Part shown: in pieces, positions 8,649 to 16,834 of the stretch | How the letters are laid out: every line of letters begins with the position of its first letter | Position numbering within the stretch: position 1 is the stretch's first letter | Origin: an uncultured Clostridia bacterium | GTDB taxonomy: Bacteria; Bacillota; Clostridia; Christensenellales; UBA1242 | Length of the DNA: 64,000 nucleotides | Direction of reading: 5' to 3' | NCBI GenBank assembly: GCA_934754335.1 | Contig: CAKVHY010000003.1 | Coordinates: 1-64,000 of the forward strand | Made by a program: the position numbers and the translations under genes | Notes under the pieces: generated by a model | Database searches by the model: none | The model's input: the letters and a program-made list of their open reading frames with translations, nothing else | Told to the model about the DNA's origin: nothing

Positions 8649-9335
8649 ATGAGTTGGCTTGGTAGCAAATATTTGCTATCTAACCCTAAAAAAGAAAAAA
8701 ATGATTTGTTGAATTGTTATATTTTAAGGAGTTATTCCAAAACTTTCATGGGAAAAGAAATCCAAGAAAAAGTTTATTATGATACTCCCGAACTTTTTTT
8801 CCACAAAAATGGAATTCATATCGGAACATCTGCTTATAAGGGTCAGAAAGAATATTCTTTAATTGTTAGATACGATAGCGAAAAAGAACGCATTTCTTAT
8901 CTTTCATATATGCCTGATACGTTTGAAATGAAGATTGATAGTTCGTCACCTATAAAAAATCACCTAGCGTTCATTGCTAGAGCAATTTCAAATATGATAA
9001 CTAACGGACTAGAAGTGGATATCTTAGAAACATTACAAGGTATAAAGCCTGTTATGGTGGTTAAGAAAAAAAGAGAATGTTATAGAATAAATGGAATGAA
9101 TGCGCTTCGAATGTTCTTCTATTTCGATGAATGCGAGTACACCACTCCCCTTGCAAAAGGCAAAGAGAAAATGAATCTGCTTGAAATTGTTTGCGAAAAC
9201 GACCAAAAGGAATTTAAAGACTTATTTGAAAAAACAACAAAGGATTTGATAATTGAAAATCCAACGATTATTGAAACTTCTCATAGCGATTTATTAATTG
9301 GCTTAGATTCTTTAGTTTATTTTAATAAGATTTAA
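8649..9335 (+). CDS. Unknown protein, possible CYTH/triphosphate-tunnel-like fold
   Basis: A 228-residue soluble protein. The N-terminal third has a VYYDTPELFFHKNGIHI segment resembling the YFDTP...L...G motif of CYTH/VTC triphosphate-tunnel enzymes. A later VKKKRECYRI stretch would suit a basic tunnel strand. The N-terminal ExExK signature of CYTH enzymes is not evident, so this is a tentative call. The start at ATG 8649 was chosen because AAGGCG lies 8 bases upstream and the promoter excludes earlier starts. The gene is alone and ends in a bidirectional terminator shared with the convergent GNAT-like genes. Confidence 0.6.
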   Translation: MSWLGSKYLLSNPKKEKNDLLNCYILRSYSKTFMGKEIQEKVYYDTPELFFHKNGIHIGTSAYKGQKEYSLIVRYDSEKERISYLSYMPDTFEMKIDSSSPIKNHLAFIARAISNMITNGLEVDILETLQGIKPVMVVKKKRECYRINGMNALRMFFYFDECEYTTPLAKGKEKMNLLEIVCENDQKEFKDLFEKTTKDLIIENPTIIETSHSDLLIGLDSLVYFNKI

Positions 9336-9363
9336 AAAAGTTCCTAAAATTAGGAACTTTTTT
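9334..9363. terminator. Bidirectional terminator
   Basis: Arms 9334-9346 and 9351-9363 pair perfectly around a four-base loop. Flanking A and T runs serve both the plus-strand gene ending at 9335 and the minus-strand gene ending at 9365. Confidence 0.9.
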
Positions 9364-9364
9364 A

Positions 9365-10009
9365 TTATCTTTCATAATGATACGTGAAGATATCTTCTTC
9401 TTGTTCTTTAAAATATAAATGCTTCATTATCTTTTTATCGGCACTTGCCAAAGTTTGTTCAACATCAATTGGTTTATATAGATCATTTGAAGATTTTATA
9501 AACGAATATCCGTTTTTGAAATAAAAGTCTGCCGCTGCATTTCGATTTATTTCTTCACTAGGATAGAACAATCCTCTAATCATTGGTTGTTTATCATGCT
9601 CTTTATAATCAACATATTTGTTTTCATCACAATATTTTGCAAAGAAATAATCTTGCAATTGAAGAAGAGTGGTTCCAACACCTTTTCTTTGTTGTTCATA
9701 CATTGTATGAATTAAACCCAAATACGAATAAGGAACTCCAACAAAATCTTCCTCATCGATTTCTTTCAAAGGCAAATCGCCAGAACGAATATTTTTGCAT
9801 GCCATATCAAATTCATTATAAGAATAATGTGGCTTAAAATATGAACTTAAATAACCTGCGTATATAAATGGGCGCAATCTAGAATTCTTCATTTTAACAT
9901 ACGCTGTTATTTCTAAATGAGCAAGCGAATGTTGCTTATCTTGATATGATTGCACAATATATGCCTTTAGTTCTTCGCCCTTATCTGTGAACATAGTTCT
10001 ATCTCTCAT
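9365..10009 (-). CDS. GNAT acetyltransferase-like protein, copy 3 of a tandem triplet
   Basis: A 214-residue protein with a GNAT acetyl-CoA loop (QQRKGVGTTLL, about residues 111-121). A later FYFKNGYSFI segment matches motif B. The N-terminal ~90 residues are shared with the two following entries and fit no acceptor domain I know. ATG 10009 is preceded by AGGGGG. It is the last gene of three head-to-tail paralogues, nine bases after copy 2. The substrate is unknown. Confidence 0.75.
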   Translation of the reverse strand: MRDRTMFTDKGEELKAYIVQSYQDKQHSLAHLEITAYVKMKNSRLRPFIYAGYLSSYFKPHYSYNEFDMACKNIRSGDLPLKEIDEEDFVGVPYSYLGLIHTMYEQQRKGVGTTLLQLQDYFFAKYCDENKYVDYKEHDKQPMIRGLFYPSEEINRNAAADFYFKNGYSFIKSSNDLYKPIDVEQTLASADKKIMKHLYFKEQEEDIFTYHYER

Positions 10010-10018
10010 ATTTTCCCC

Positions 10019-10639
10019 CTATTTTTCAAAATCTCTATATTCTTTAATTTTCAACTCTTCAAATTTTTCATACTTTGGATCTGCCAAAATCTCTTTTGCC
10101 GTGAATTCTCTCAACAAATCCCAATGTCCCTCCACAAATTCAAAATTATTCTTTCTATAAAACATTTCAGTGGACTTTCTATCACTTTCAAGCATTGGCA
10201 CAAACCAGCCTCTAACTGCAGATTTTGCATTTTCATCACAAACCTTACTTGCATATTTTGCAAGCAAATAATCCTGCAATTGTAGCATTGTCGAACCAAT
10301 TCCCTTTTGTCTTGCACTTTCAGCAACGTTAATCATTCCCAAATACGAATATGGAATGTTTTCATAGTTGCTTTCATTAATCTTTTTAAGTTCAAGATCC
10401 CTAGAATAATCGTTTTTATTCAGTGAATGTACTTCTTCTTTAGAGTAATTAGACATTCTAGGATAAAATATGGCAGTTAGATTTCCCACCAAATCTGTAT
10501 AATGATAAAACACCTTGTTTTTATTTTTTATATATGCAGAAACAAGTACTTCTTGCAATAAATATTGCTTATCTTTATATATTTTAACAACATCTAATTT
10601 AATTTCTTCATCTTTATCAGCCAAAAAAATCTGCTTCAT
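10019..10639 (-). CDS. GNAT acetyltransferase-like protein, copy 2 of a tandem triplet
   Basis: A 206-residue paralogue of its neighbours with the acetyl-CoA loop SARQKGIGSTMLQLQDYLLA and the motif-B piece FYRKNNFEFV. It shares with the other copies a signature before the loop, IPYSYLGMI. The ATG at 10639 overlaps the end of copy 1 by 23 bases, with AAGGG upstream, so translation is probably coupled. The three copies have diverged clearly, so the duplication is not recent. Confidence 0.75.
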   Translation of the reverse strand: MKQIFLADKDEEIKLDVVKIYKDKQYLLQEVLVSAYIKNKNKVFYHYTDLVGNLTAIFYPRMSNYSKEEVHSLNKNDYSRDLELKKINESNYENIPYSYLGMINVAESARQKGIGSTMLQLQDYLLAKYASKVCDENAKSAVRGWFVPMLESDRKSTEMFYRKNNFEFVEGHWDLLREFTAKEILADPKYEKFEELKIKEYRDFEK

Positions 10640-11267
10640 TATTATACCCTTGTCCTCGATATTCTATATAATCTTTTACGGGAAAACTATCATATATTTC
10701 ACAATTTGAATTTTCAATTATTTTTTTAGGTTCAATTTCTTTAAATAAATCGATTTTGGCATTCTTTACAAATTCAAAACCATTATTTCTATAAAATTTC
10801 TCAGTTGAATATCTTTGTCCTTGCGCAAATGGTAAAAAATAGCCCCTGATCACACCTTTTTTTGCAGTAGTTTCTTCTAATGAGTACTTTGCAAATAAAT
10901 GCTCCATCATATCAATCATTGCAGACCCAACACCTTTTCTTCTTTCGTTATATAGCACTTCCACCATAGATAAATATGAATAAGCATGATTTTCATAATC
11001 TTTTTCATTTATTTTCTTTAAATCAAAATCATAAGAAAAATCATTTTTCCTAGTAATTTCGGAAAAATCTACATTATCAAGGGGTCTAGGATAAAAATGT
11101 GCATCTAAATTCCCAGCAAATCTATAAGGAAAAACAATATTTGTTTTATCTTTAATAAACGCAAGAATTGTTATCTCCTGATTACTATGGGAAGGGTTTG
11201 TATAAGTTCTTTCAATATTAAATTTAACTTCTTCACCTGTTCTTGTGAAAATTGTTGGCTCGTCCAT
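10617..11267 (-). CDS. GNAT acetyltransferase-like protein, copy 1 of a tandem triplet
   Basis: A 216-residue protein, first of the triplet. The acetyl-CoA loop is ERRKGVGSAMIDMMEHLFA, with motif B as FYRNNGFEFV. AYSYLSMVEV precedes the loop as in its sisters. AAGGAG lies four bases before ATG 11267. A promoter at 11291-11319 serves the set. The stop is TGA, followed directly by TAA. Confidence 0.75.
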   Translation of the reverse strand: MDEPTIFTRTGEEVKFNIERTYTNPSHSNQEITILAFIKDKTNIVFPYRFAGNLDAHFYPRPLDNVDFSEITRKNDFSYDFDLKKINEKDYENHAYSYLSMVEVLYNERRKGVGSAMIDMMEHLFAKYSLEETTAKKGVIRGYFLPFAQGQRYSTEKFYRNNGFEFVKNAKIDLFKEIEPKKIIENSNCEIYDSFPVKDYIEYRGQGYNNEADFFG

Positions 11268-11290
11268 AAATCTCCTTACCTGGGATTTTT

Positions 11291-11319
11291 AGTTTATCAC
11301 AAAGCAAATCTTTTTTCAA
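11291..11319 (-). promoter_or_regulatory. Promoter of the GNAT-like triplet
   Basis: TTGAAA (11314-11319), 17 bases and TAAACT (11291-11296), just after the yraN terminator. Confidence 0.55.
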
Positions 11320-11333
11320 TACCTTTGAAAAAG

Positions 11334-11360
11334 AAAAAAGACTTCAATAAAAGTCCTTTT
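11334..11360 (-). terminator. Terminator after yraN
   Basis: The stem AAGGACTT/AAGTCTTTT with a six-base loop and a T run on the minus strand closes the ffh-rnhB-yraN operon. Confidence 0.7.
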
Positions 11361-11715
11361 AAAATGCATTTTCTATATACGAAATCTCATCTTGTACAAT
11401 ATCTATAACATCAAATCTAACAGCCGAATCCATTCTAGATTTCATTTTTAGATACGCAAGTGCCACCTGTCTTATCTTATTTTGTTTATAAAAATTAACC
11501 CTTTCTCGAGGCAATCCAAACATTTTACTACTAGAATATTTAACTTCTATAAAAACTATTGTTTTCTTATCAAGAGCAATGATATCAATTTCGCCAATCT
11601 TATTTTTATGATTTGTTTCTAAAATCTTAAATTTTAACGTGTTCTTAACATAATCCACAGCCTGCGATTCAGCAATACTTCCTGAAACAGTATTAAAACT
11701 TTTATTTTTCAGCAT
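11359..11715 (-). CDS. yraN: UPF0102/YraN family nuclease-fold protein
   Basis: A 118-residue protein with the restriction-endonuclease-like YraN core: GEIDIIALD, then VFIEVKYSS, holding the metal-binding D-ExK pattern. It is found next to rnhB in many bacteria and is thought to act on nucleic acid; its exact role is not settled. The start is ATG 11715, preceded by TTGGAG inside the end of rnhB; the genes overlap by 14 bases. An in-frame TTG at 11727 is possible but has no site of its own. Confidence 0.85.
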   Translation of the reverse strand: MLKNKSFNTVSGSIAESQAVDYVKNTLKFKILETNHKNKIGEIDIIALDKKTIVFIEVKYSSSKMFGLPRERVNFYKQNKIRQVALAYLKMKSRMDSAVRFDVIDIVQDEISYIENAF

Positions 11716-12316
11716 TGTTTTCTCCAACGAAATGTTTTATAAAACTATTTCTATGTATAGCACATTTACCATATTTTTTTAACGCTTCAATATGTTCTTT
11801 TGTGCCATAACCTTTATGCTTTTTAAAATTATATTCCGGATACATTCCATCTAGTTGAACCATTAATCTATCTCTCGCCACTTTCGCAAGTATTGATGCA
11901 CAAGCAATGTTATAACTTTTAGCATCACCTTTAATTATGCCAATTGTTTTAACATTTTCATTCAGCTGAACTGCATCAATTAGCACCAAGTCTGGTACAG
12001 GATTCAAGGCTTCAATACATTTTTTCATTCCAAGTTTTGTGGCATTTAAGATATTAATCTCATCAATAATATCAACGTCAACAAACTCAATATGATAAGA
12101 AATAGCCTTTTCAAGAATTTGGTCAAAAAGTTTTTCTCTTTTCTTTTCTGTCAATTTCTTGGAATCATTTACGCCTTCAATTATTTCATTTTCTTGCAAT
12201 GGCATTATAACCGAAGCCACGCTCACAGGTCCAGCCAATGGTCCCCTGCCAGCCTCATCAACACCTGCAATGATTTTAACTTCATCATTTAAAAATTCTT
12301 TATCAAAATTTACCAT
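11702..12316 (-). CDS. rnhB: Ribonuclease HII
   Basis: Removes ribonucleotides from RNA-DNA hybrids and single ribonucleotides misplaced in DNA. The 204-residue protein opens with the catalytic IIAGVDEAGRGPLAGPV, giving the Asp-Glu pair. The third acidic residue lies in PDLVLIDAV, and the RNase HII signature ACASILAKVARDR is also present. It lies 20 bases after rbgA in the conserved trmD-rbgA-rnhB order, and its end overlaps yraN. Confidence 0.97.
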   Translation of the reverse strand: MVNFDKEFLNDEVKIIAGVDEAGRGPLAGPVSVASVIMPLQENEIIEGVNDSKKLTEKKREKLFDQILEKAISYHIEFVDVDIIDEINILNATKLGMKKCIEALNPVPDLVLIDAVQLNENVKTIGIIKGDAKSYNIACASILAKVARDRLMVQLDGMYPEYNFKKHKGYGTKEHIEALKKYGKCAIHRNSFIKHFVGENNAEK

Positions 12317-12336
12317 TTTTCTTCCTTTAAAGTAAA

Positions 12337-13218
12337 CTAATTCTTTCTATCTTTAATTTTAAGTTTTGAAATTTCCGAAACTTTTTCTAGTGTAATTTTC
12401 CCAAGTTTGCCTTGCTTGAAATCATTAATAACTGCATAAGCACCCCTATCATAATCAAGTTCAGCCTTTTTAAGCAAAAATCCCCTAGCAGTACAAATTT
12501 TTTCTAAAATTTCAACTGGCTCATCTTCATCTAGAATTTCAATATTATATCTGTTTTCAAGTATTGATTTATCTAGTGCCACAATTTCTTTAATAAAATC
12601 TAAACTAAGTTCTGCAATATCTAAAACATCTTCACTGATTGAACCAATATAGGCCAAATGGTGTGCAACTAATTCATTATCAAACGCAGGCCATAGCGTA
12701 CCCGGAGTATCTAAAATCTCTATTTGATTGCCAAGCCTTACCCATTGAGTGGTTCTTGTAACGCCCGGCATATTAGCAGTTTTAGTCTTTCCACTACCGC
12801 ATAAGTTATTAACTAAAGTGCTTTTACCGGAATTTGGAACACCAATAACCATGGCTCTTGTAATTAAAGTTATGTTCTTATTCTGAAACTTTTTAACAGT
12901 TCCTGACGTTACTTTTTTAATTGCATTCTCAAGTTTTGATGATGCACCACTTGCTGTGCTATTTAATGTTAAACAAACATTCTTGCCAGAGTTTAGATAA
13001 TTACACCATTCTTGAATTTTCTTTTCATCACCCAAATCAGATTTATTTAGAACATAAATTATAGGTTTATCACCAATAAGCATAGAGAACTTAGGATTTA
13101 GGCATGCAAAAGGTGCTCTGGAATCCAAAACATAAACAATTGCATCAACAATTTTTATATCTTTTTCCATAGTTTTCAATGCTTTATTCATGTGACCTGG
13201 ATACCATTGAATTACCAT
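12337..13218 (-). CDS. rbgA: Ribosome biogenesis GTPase RbgA (YlqF)
   Basis: A circularly permuted GTPase that helps late assembly of the 50S subunit. The 293-residue protein opens with WYPGHMNKAL. The G4 motif NKSD comes before G1 (GVPNSGKST) and G3 (DTPGT), the permuted order typical of YlqF/YawG proteins. A helical C-terminal RNA-binding domain follows. It starts one base after trmD. The rplS gene that normally lies between trmD and rbgA is not here. Confidence 0.96.
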   Translation of the reverse strand: MVIQWYPGHMNKALKTMEKDIKIVDAIVYVLDSRAPFACLNPKFSMLIGDKPIIYVLNKSDLGDEKKIQEWCNYLNSGKNVCLTLNSTASGASSKLENAIKKVTSGTVKKFQNKNITLITRAMVIGVPNSGKSTLVNNLCGSGKTKTANMPGVTRTTQWVRLGNQIEILDTPGTLWPAFDNELVAHHLAYIGSISEDVLDIAELSLDFIKEIVALDKSILENRYNIEILDEDEPVEILEKICTARGFLLKKAELDYDRGAYAVINDFKQGKLGKITLEKVSEISKLKIKDRKN

Positions 13219-13219
13219 C

Positions 13220-13900
13220 TTATTCTCCTTTTTTATCTAACAAATCTGGTCTAAACCTCTTTGTTTGCTCTATTTTTTGAGCATCTCGCCACTTCCTAAT
13301 TTCTGCATGATTACCAGACAACAAAACATCAGGAACTTTCAAGCCCTTAAACTCTTGCGGTCTTGTGTACTGCGGATACTCCAAGTAATTATCTGAAAAA
13401 CTTTCTTCGCTTGTACTATTTGAATTATGCAAAACTTTTGGAATATACCTACAAACTGCATCAACCAACGCCATGGCAGGTATTTCTCCACCAGTTAAAA
13501 CAAAATCGCCAAGGCTTATTTGTTCATCAACACATAGTTCTATAACTCTTTCGTCAATACCCTCATAATGACCACAAACTAAAATCAAATGTTCGTAATT
13601 TTCTGCTAATGACTTAACTTTTTTCTGCGTTAACGTTTTCCCCTTTGGACTTAAATAAACCACCCAAGAATTATCTTTTTTAACGCTATTAATACAATCA
13701 TACAAAGGCTCTGGCATCATAAGCATTCCATCGCCACCACCAAAAATATAATCGTCCACTTTGCCATGCTTATCTTTGGAAAAATCACGAATATTAATAA
13801 TATTAATTTCAACTAAGTTTTTCTCCACCGCTTTGCCAATCAAACTTGTTTTTAATGGCATAAACATTTCTGGGAATAACGTTAAAATATCTATCTTCAT
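13220..13900 (-). CDS. trmD: tRNA (guanine-37-N1)-methyltransferase
   Basis: Transfers methyl from S-adenosylmethionine to G37 of tRNAs and so guards the reading frame. The 226-residue SPOUT enzyme starts MKIDILTLFPEMF and has GGDGMLMMPEP. Its knot region includes LVCGHYEGIDERV and SLGDFVLTGGEIPAM. Its ATG shares one base with the stop codon of rimM (TAATG), so translation is likely coupled. Confidence 0.97.
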   Translation of the reverse strand: MKIDILTLFPEMFMPLKTSLIGKAVEKNLVEINIINIRDFSKDKHGKVDDYIFGGGDGMLMMPEPLYDCINSVKKDNSWVVYLSPKGKTLTQKKVKSLAENYEHLILVCGHYEGIDERVIELCVDEQISLGDFVLTGGEIPAMALVDAVCRYIPKVLHNSNSTSEESFSDNYLEYPQYTRPQEFKGLKVPDVLLSGNHAEIRKWRDAQKIEQTKRFRPDLLDKKGE

Positions 13901-14409
13901 TATTCTTGCTCGCTTTCTACTATCTCATTAAACTTTTCTTTATTTAATACTAATTTTTTTTCGGTTAAATTGAAGTTTTTAACTAATCCCTTAACAAAAG
14001 GAATTAGAGTTTCTTTATTATCTTTTTTAACAACAAATATATCGGCAGAACCATAAGTTAGAATATTTTCAATCTTGCCAATTTCGTCTTTATCAACGAA
14101 CACGTTTGAGCCAATCAAATCTCTTATATAAAATTCATCTTTATCAAGCGTTTTTCTTTCAGAAATCTCAGCATAAATGGTCTTATTCCTTAAATTTTCA
14201 ACCACATCAATATTATCTATGCCTTTAACTTTAAAAATCTCGAAACCATCACGATGGGTTATTTTTTCAATCTCATATTTGTTATTTTCTATTACAACTT
14301 CTTTCAACTCGCTCAACATAGAAAAATTAGAGTAATTTAATCTTACTCTAAAATGTCCTTTTAAGCCTTGTGGTTTAGTAATAACTCCAACTTCACAAAG
14401 TTTATTCAT
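13900..14409 (-). CDS. rimM: 16S rRNA processing protein RimM
   Basis: Helps mature the 30S head, binding near ribosomal protein S19. The 169-residue protein has the N-terminal beta-barrel (VGVITKPQGLKGHFRV) and the C-terminal PRC-barrel (DLIGSNVFVDKDEIGKIENI...). Its start overlaps the stop of the KH gene by one base, and its stop overlaps trmD by one base. Confidence 0.95.
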   Translation of the reverse strand: MNKLCEVGVITKPQGLKGHFRVRLNYSNFSMLSELKEVVIENNKYEIEKITHRDGFEIFKVKGIDNIDVVENLRNKTIYAEISERKTLDKDEFYIRDLIGSNVFVDKDEIGKIENILTYGSADIFVVKKDNKETLIPFVKGLVKNFNLTEKKLVLNKEKFNEIVESEQE

Positions 14410-14657
14410 TAATTATTTCCTTTTTCATTAATCTTCACAATATATCTTTTATTTAATCTATTGGAAGCAGACTTAACGATAGTTCTGATCGCTGTTGCAA
14501 CCTTGCCATTTTTACCAATAACTTTGCCCATATCCTTTTCAGCAACATTTATTTTCAAAACAACAACTTTTTCACTTTCATTAGTTGATTCAATTACAAC
14601 CTTATCTTTTTCTTCAACTAAATTTTCAACGATATATTTAACTAATTCTTCAACCAT
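14409..14657 (-). CDS. khpA: KH-domain RNA-binding protein KhpA
   Basis: An 82-residue single KH domain with the RNA-contacting loop GKNGK inside VIGKNGKVATAIRTI. KhpA binds many transcripts and, with KhpB, affects cell elongation and division in Gram-positive bacteria. It sits between rpsP and rimM, its usual place. Confidence 0.93.
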   Translation of the reverse strand: MVEELVKYIVENLVEEKDKVVIESTNESEKVVVLKINVAEKDMGKVIGKNGKVATAIRTIVKSASNRLNKRYIVKINEKGNN

Positions 14658-14667
14658 TTTTTAACCC

Positions 14668-14961
14668 TTATTTATTTTCTTTTTTCTTAACATCAGTTTT
14701 TGGGGCTCTTTTCATTGGTTTGCAGATACCAGCATTAACAAGTAATGTTCTAGCGGTTTCTGTTGGTTGAGCACCTTGTTGAAGCCAAACTTTAACTCTT
14801 TCTTCGTTTAATTTAACTTCTGCAGGTTGTTTTAATGGATTGAATGTACCTAAATTTTCAATATATTCTCCATCTCTTGCTTTTCTTGAATCAGCAACAA
14901 CAACTCTATAGAAAGGTGATTTTTTATCTCCTAATCTTGTAAGTCTAATTTTAACTGCCAT
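14668..14961 (-). CDS. rpsP: 30S ribosomal protein S16
   Basis: A 97-residue protein beginning MAVKIRLTRLGDKKSPFYRV, the family signature, with VADSRKARDG and a lysine-rich tail. It binds 16S rRNA early in 30S assembly. It follows ffh after 62 bases and precedes khpA by 10. Confidence 0.98.
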   Translation of the reverse strand: MAVKIRLTRLGDKKSPFYRVVVADSRKARDGEYIENLGTFNPLKQPAEVKLNEERVKVWLQQGAQPTETARTLLVNAGICKPMKRAPKTDVKKKENK

Positions 14962-15023
14962 CTCTTTTCTCCTTTATAAATTCTAATATATAAAACTCAT
15001 TTAATGATCAATTAAATAGTGTT

Positions 15024-16358
15024 TTATCTACCTCTAAGCATATTTGAAAGCGCAGACATTCCGCCAATGCCCTTTCCGCCTTTAAGTTTTTTCATAAGTT
15101 CTTTTGATTGATTAAATTGCTTAAGTAATGTATTTACATCTTGAATTGACGTACCACTTCCCATCGCAATTCTCTTCTTCTGGCTTCCTTTAATTCCATC
15201 TGGATTAAGCCTTTCGGCTTTTGTCATGCTAAGAATGATTGCTTTATTTTTCTCTAATTGTTTTTCGTCTGCATCACTAACATTTAGTTTATTTGCACCC
15301 GGAATCATCTTTAGAATATCCATCATTCCGCCCATCTTTTTCATTTGTTCAAACTGCATTAGATAATCATCTAACGTGAATGAATTTTCTCTGAACTTTT
15401 TCTCTAATTTCTTAGCCTGTTCTTCATCAAAATTTTCTTGGGCCTTCTCAATCAATGTTAAAACATCGCCCATATTCAATATTCTGCTAGCCATTCTATC
15501 TGGATGGAAAACTTCAATATCATCCATCTTTTCGCCAACACCACAGAATTTTATAGGTTTTCCTGTAACAGCCTTAATGCTTAACGCTGCCCCGCCCCTT
15601 GTATCACCATCAAGTTTTGTTAAAATAACTCCAGTGATATCTAATTCATCATTAAATGTTGTTGCCACAGTTACAGCATCTTGACCAGTCATCGCATCAA
15701 CCGTTAAAAGAATCTCTGTTGGATTTGTTATCTTTTTAATTTGCTTTAACTCGTCCATCAATTCTTCATTGATATGAAGCCTACCTGCTGTATCTATTAT
15801 AACAGTGTCATAACCTTTTTTCAATGCGTAATTAACTGCGTTCTGAGCAATTTTTTCAGGTTTTGTTTTACCTTCTTCAAAAACTTCCACCCCAACGCTT
15901 GAGCCCACCAATTTTAATTGGTTAATGGCTGCCGGTCTATAAATATCACAAGCCACTAGCATTGGTTTCTTGCCTTCTTTTTTCAACATCTTAGCAAGTT
16001 TTCCGCACATAGTTGTTTTACCAGCACCCTGCAAACCGCACATCAAAATTACTGTTGGCAATTTGCTAGACACTTCTAACTTTGCATTCTTATTGCCCAT
16101 TAAGTTTGTTAATTCTTCATGAACTATTTTAACAACTTGCTGACCAGGTGTTAAACTTTTTAAAACCTTTTCACCAATTGCTTTTTCAGAAACATTTTTA
16201 ACGAAATCTTTAACAACTAAGAAATTGACATCTGCTTCAAGCAATGCCACTCTAATTTCACGCATTGCTTCTTTAATTTCAAGTTCTGTAAGTTTTCCTC
16301 TTTTGGTTAGTTTATCAAATATATGAGACAACCTTAAACTTAAATTTCCAAATGCCAC
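15024..16358 (-). CDS. ffh: Signal recognition particle protein Ffh
   Basis: The SRP54 GTPase that, with 4.5S RNA, carries ribosomes making membrane proteins to FtsY. The 444-residue protein has the N domain, then the G domain with P-loop GLQGAGKTTMCGKLA, DTAGRLH and TKLDGDTRGG. The C-terminal M domain carries the methionine-rich finger (MKKMGGMMDILKMIPG) and the RNA-binding MGSGTSIQDVN segment. It lies 13 bases after ylxM, its usual partner. Confidence 0.98.
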   Translation of the reverse strand: MAFGNLSLRLSHIFDKLTKRGKLTELEIKEAMREIRVALLEADVNFLVVKDFVKNVSEKAIGEKVLKSLTPGQQVVKIVHEELTNLMGNKNAKLEVSSKLPTVILMCGLQGAGKTTMCGKLAKMLKKEGKKPMLVACDIYRPAAINQLKLVGSSVGVEVFEEGKTKPEKIAQNAVNYALKKGYDTVIIDTAGRLHINEELMDELKQIKKITNPTEILLTVDAMTGQDAVTVATTFNDELDITGVILTKLDGDTRGGAALSIKAVTGKPIKFCGVGEKMDDIEVFHPDRMASRILNMGDVLTLIEKAQENFDEEQAKKLEKKFRENSFTLDDYLMQFEQMKKMGGMMDILKMIPGANKLNVSDADEKQLEKNKAIILSMTKAERLNPDGIKGSQKKRIAMGSGTSIQDVNTLLKQFNQSKELMKKLKGGKGIGGMSALSNMLRGR

Positions 16359-16371
16359 AATTTATCTCCTT

Positions 16372-16692
16372 TTAGTCGCCCTTAAACAAATCTACAATCT
16401 TTTCAACTACTGGTTTTGAAGGATCATCATCTGGTAGAGCATCTCTTATTTCTTCAATTTGAGTTAATCTTTCATACAAATGAAGTTTGCTTTCAAATTT
16501 ATATAATTTTACTCTGCCTTTTCTAACAGCATCATCAACCGCTTGCTTAGAAATCCCATAGATTTTGCCAATTTCTGTTAGGCCTAAATCATTAAAAAGG
16601 AAATCTTTCAAAAGTTTTGCTTGGCTATCTGCCAATAATCCACCATAAATGTCAAACAATTTTGTAACTTTGATACTTTCTTCTAATTTCAT
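16372..16692 (-). CDS. ylxM: YlxM/p13-like DNA-binding protein
   Basis: A 106-residue UPF0122 protein with a sigma-factor-region-4-type helix-turn-helix (LTEIGKIYGISKQAVDDAVRKGRVKL, about residues 38-63). It is encoded before ffh in most Firmicutes and is thought to modulate SRP. It is the first gene of the ylxM-ffh-rpsP-khpA-rimM-trmD-rbgA-rnhB-yraN operon. Confidence 0.92.
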   Translation of the reverse strand: MKLEESIKVTKLFDIYGGLLADSQAKLLKDFLFNDLGLTEIGKIYGISKQAVDDAVRKGRVKLYKFESKLHLYERLTQIEEIRDALPDDDPSKPVVEKIVDLFKGD

Positions 16693-16729
16693 ATTTAAAC
16701 TCCATCAAGTCTCTTGACTTTACATAATC

Positions 16730-16758
16730 ATTATATAACATAAAATTGACTATGTCAA
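16730..16758 (-). promoter_or_regulatory. Consensus promoter of the ylxM-ffh-...-yraN operon
   Basis: A perfect TTGACA (16753-16758), 17 bases and a perfect TATAAT (16730-16735). A small palindrome TCAAG-TCT-CTTGA (16705-16717) lies in the leader. Confidence 0.9.
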
Positions 16759-16813
16759 GCCTTATTGTGTGATTTTTATAAAAAATTTTTAGGTTTTTTT
16801 ACAAAAAAGAAAA

Positions 16814-16834
16814 AAGAGACCATATCGGTCTCTT
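16814..16834 (-). terminator. Terminator after ftsY
   Basis: The stem AAGAGACC/GGTCTCTT with a five-base loop, then a T run on the minus strand. It overlaps the ftsY stop codon and separates the two housekeeping operons. Confidence 0.9.
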
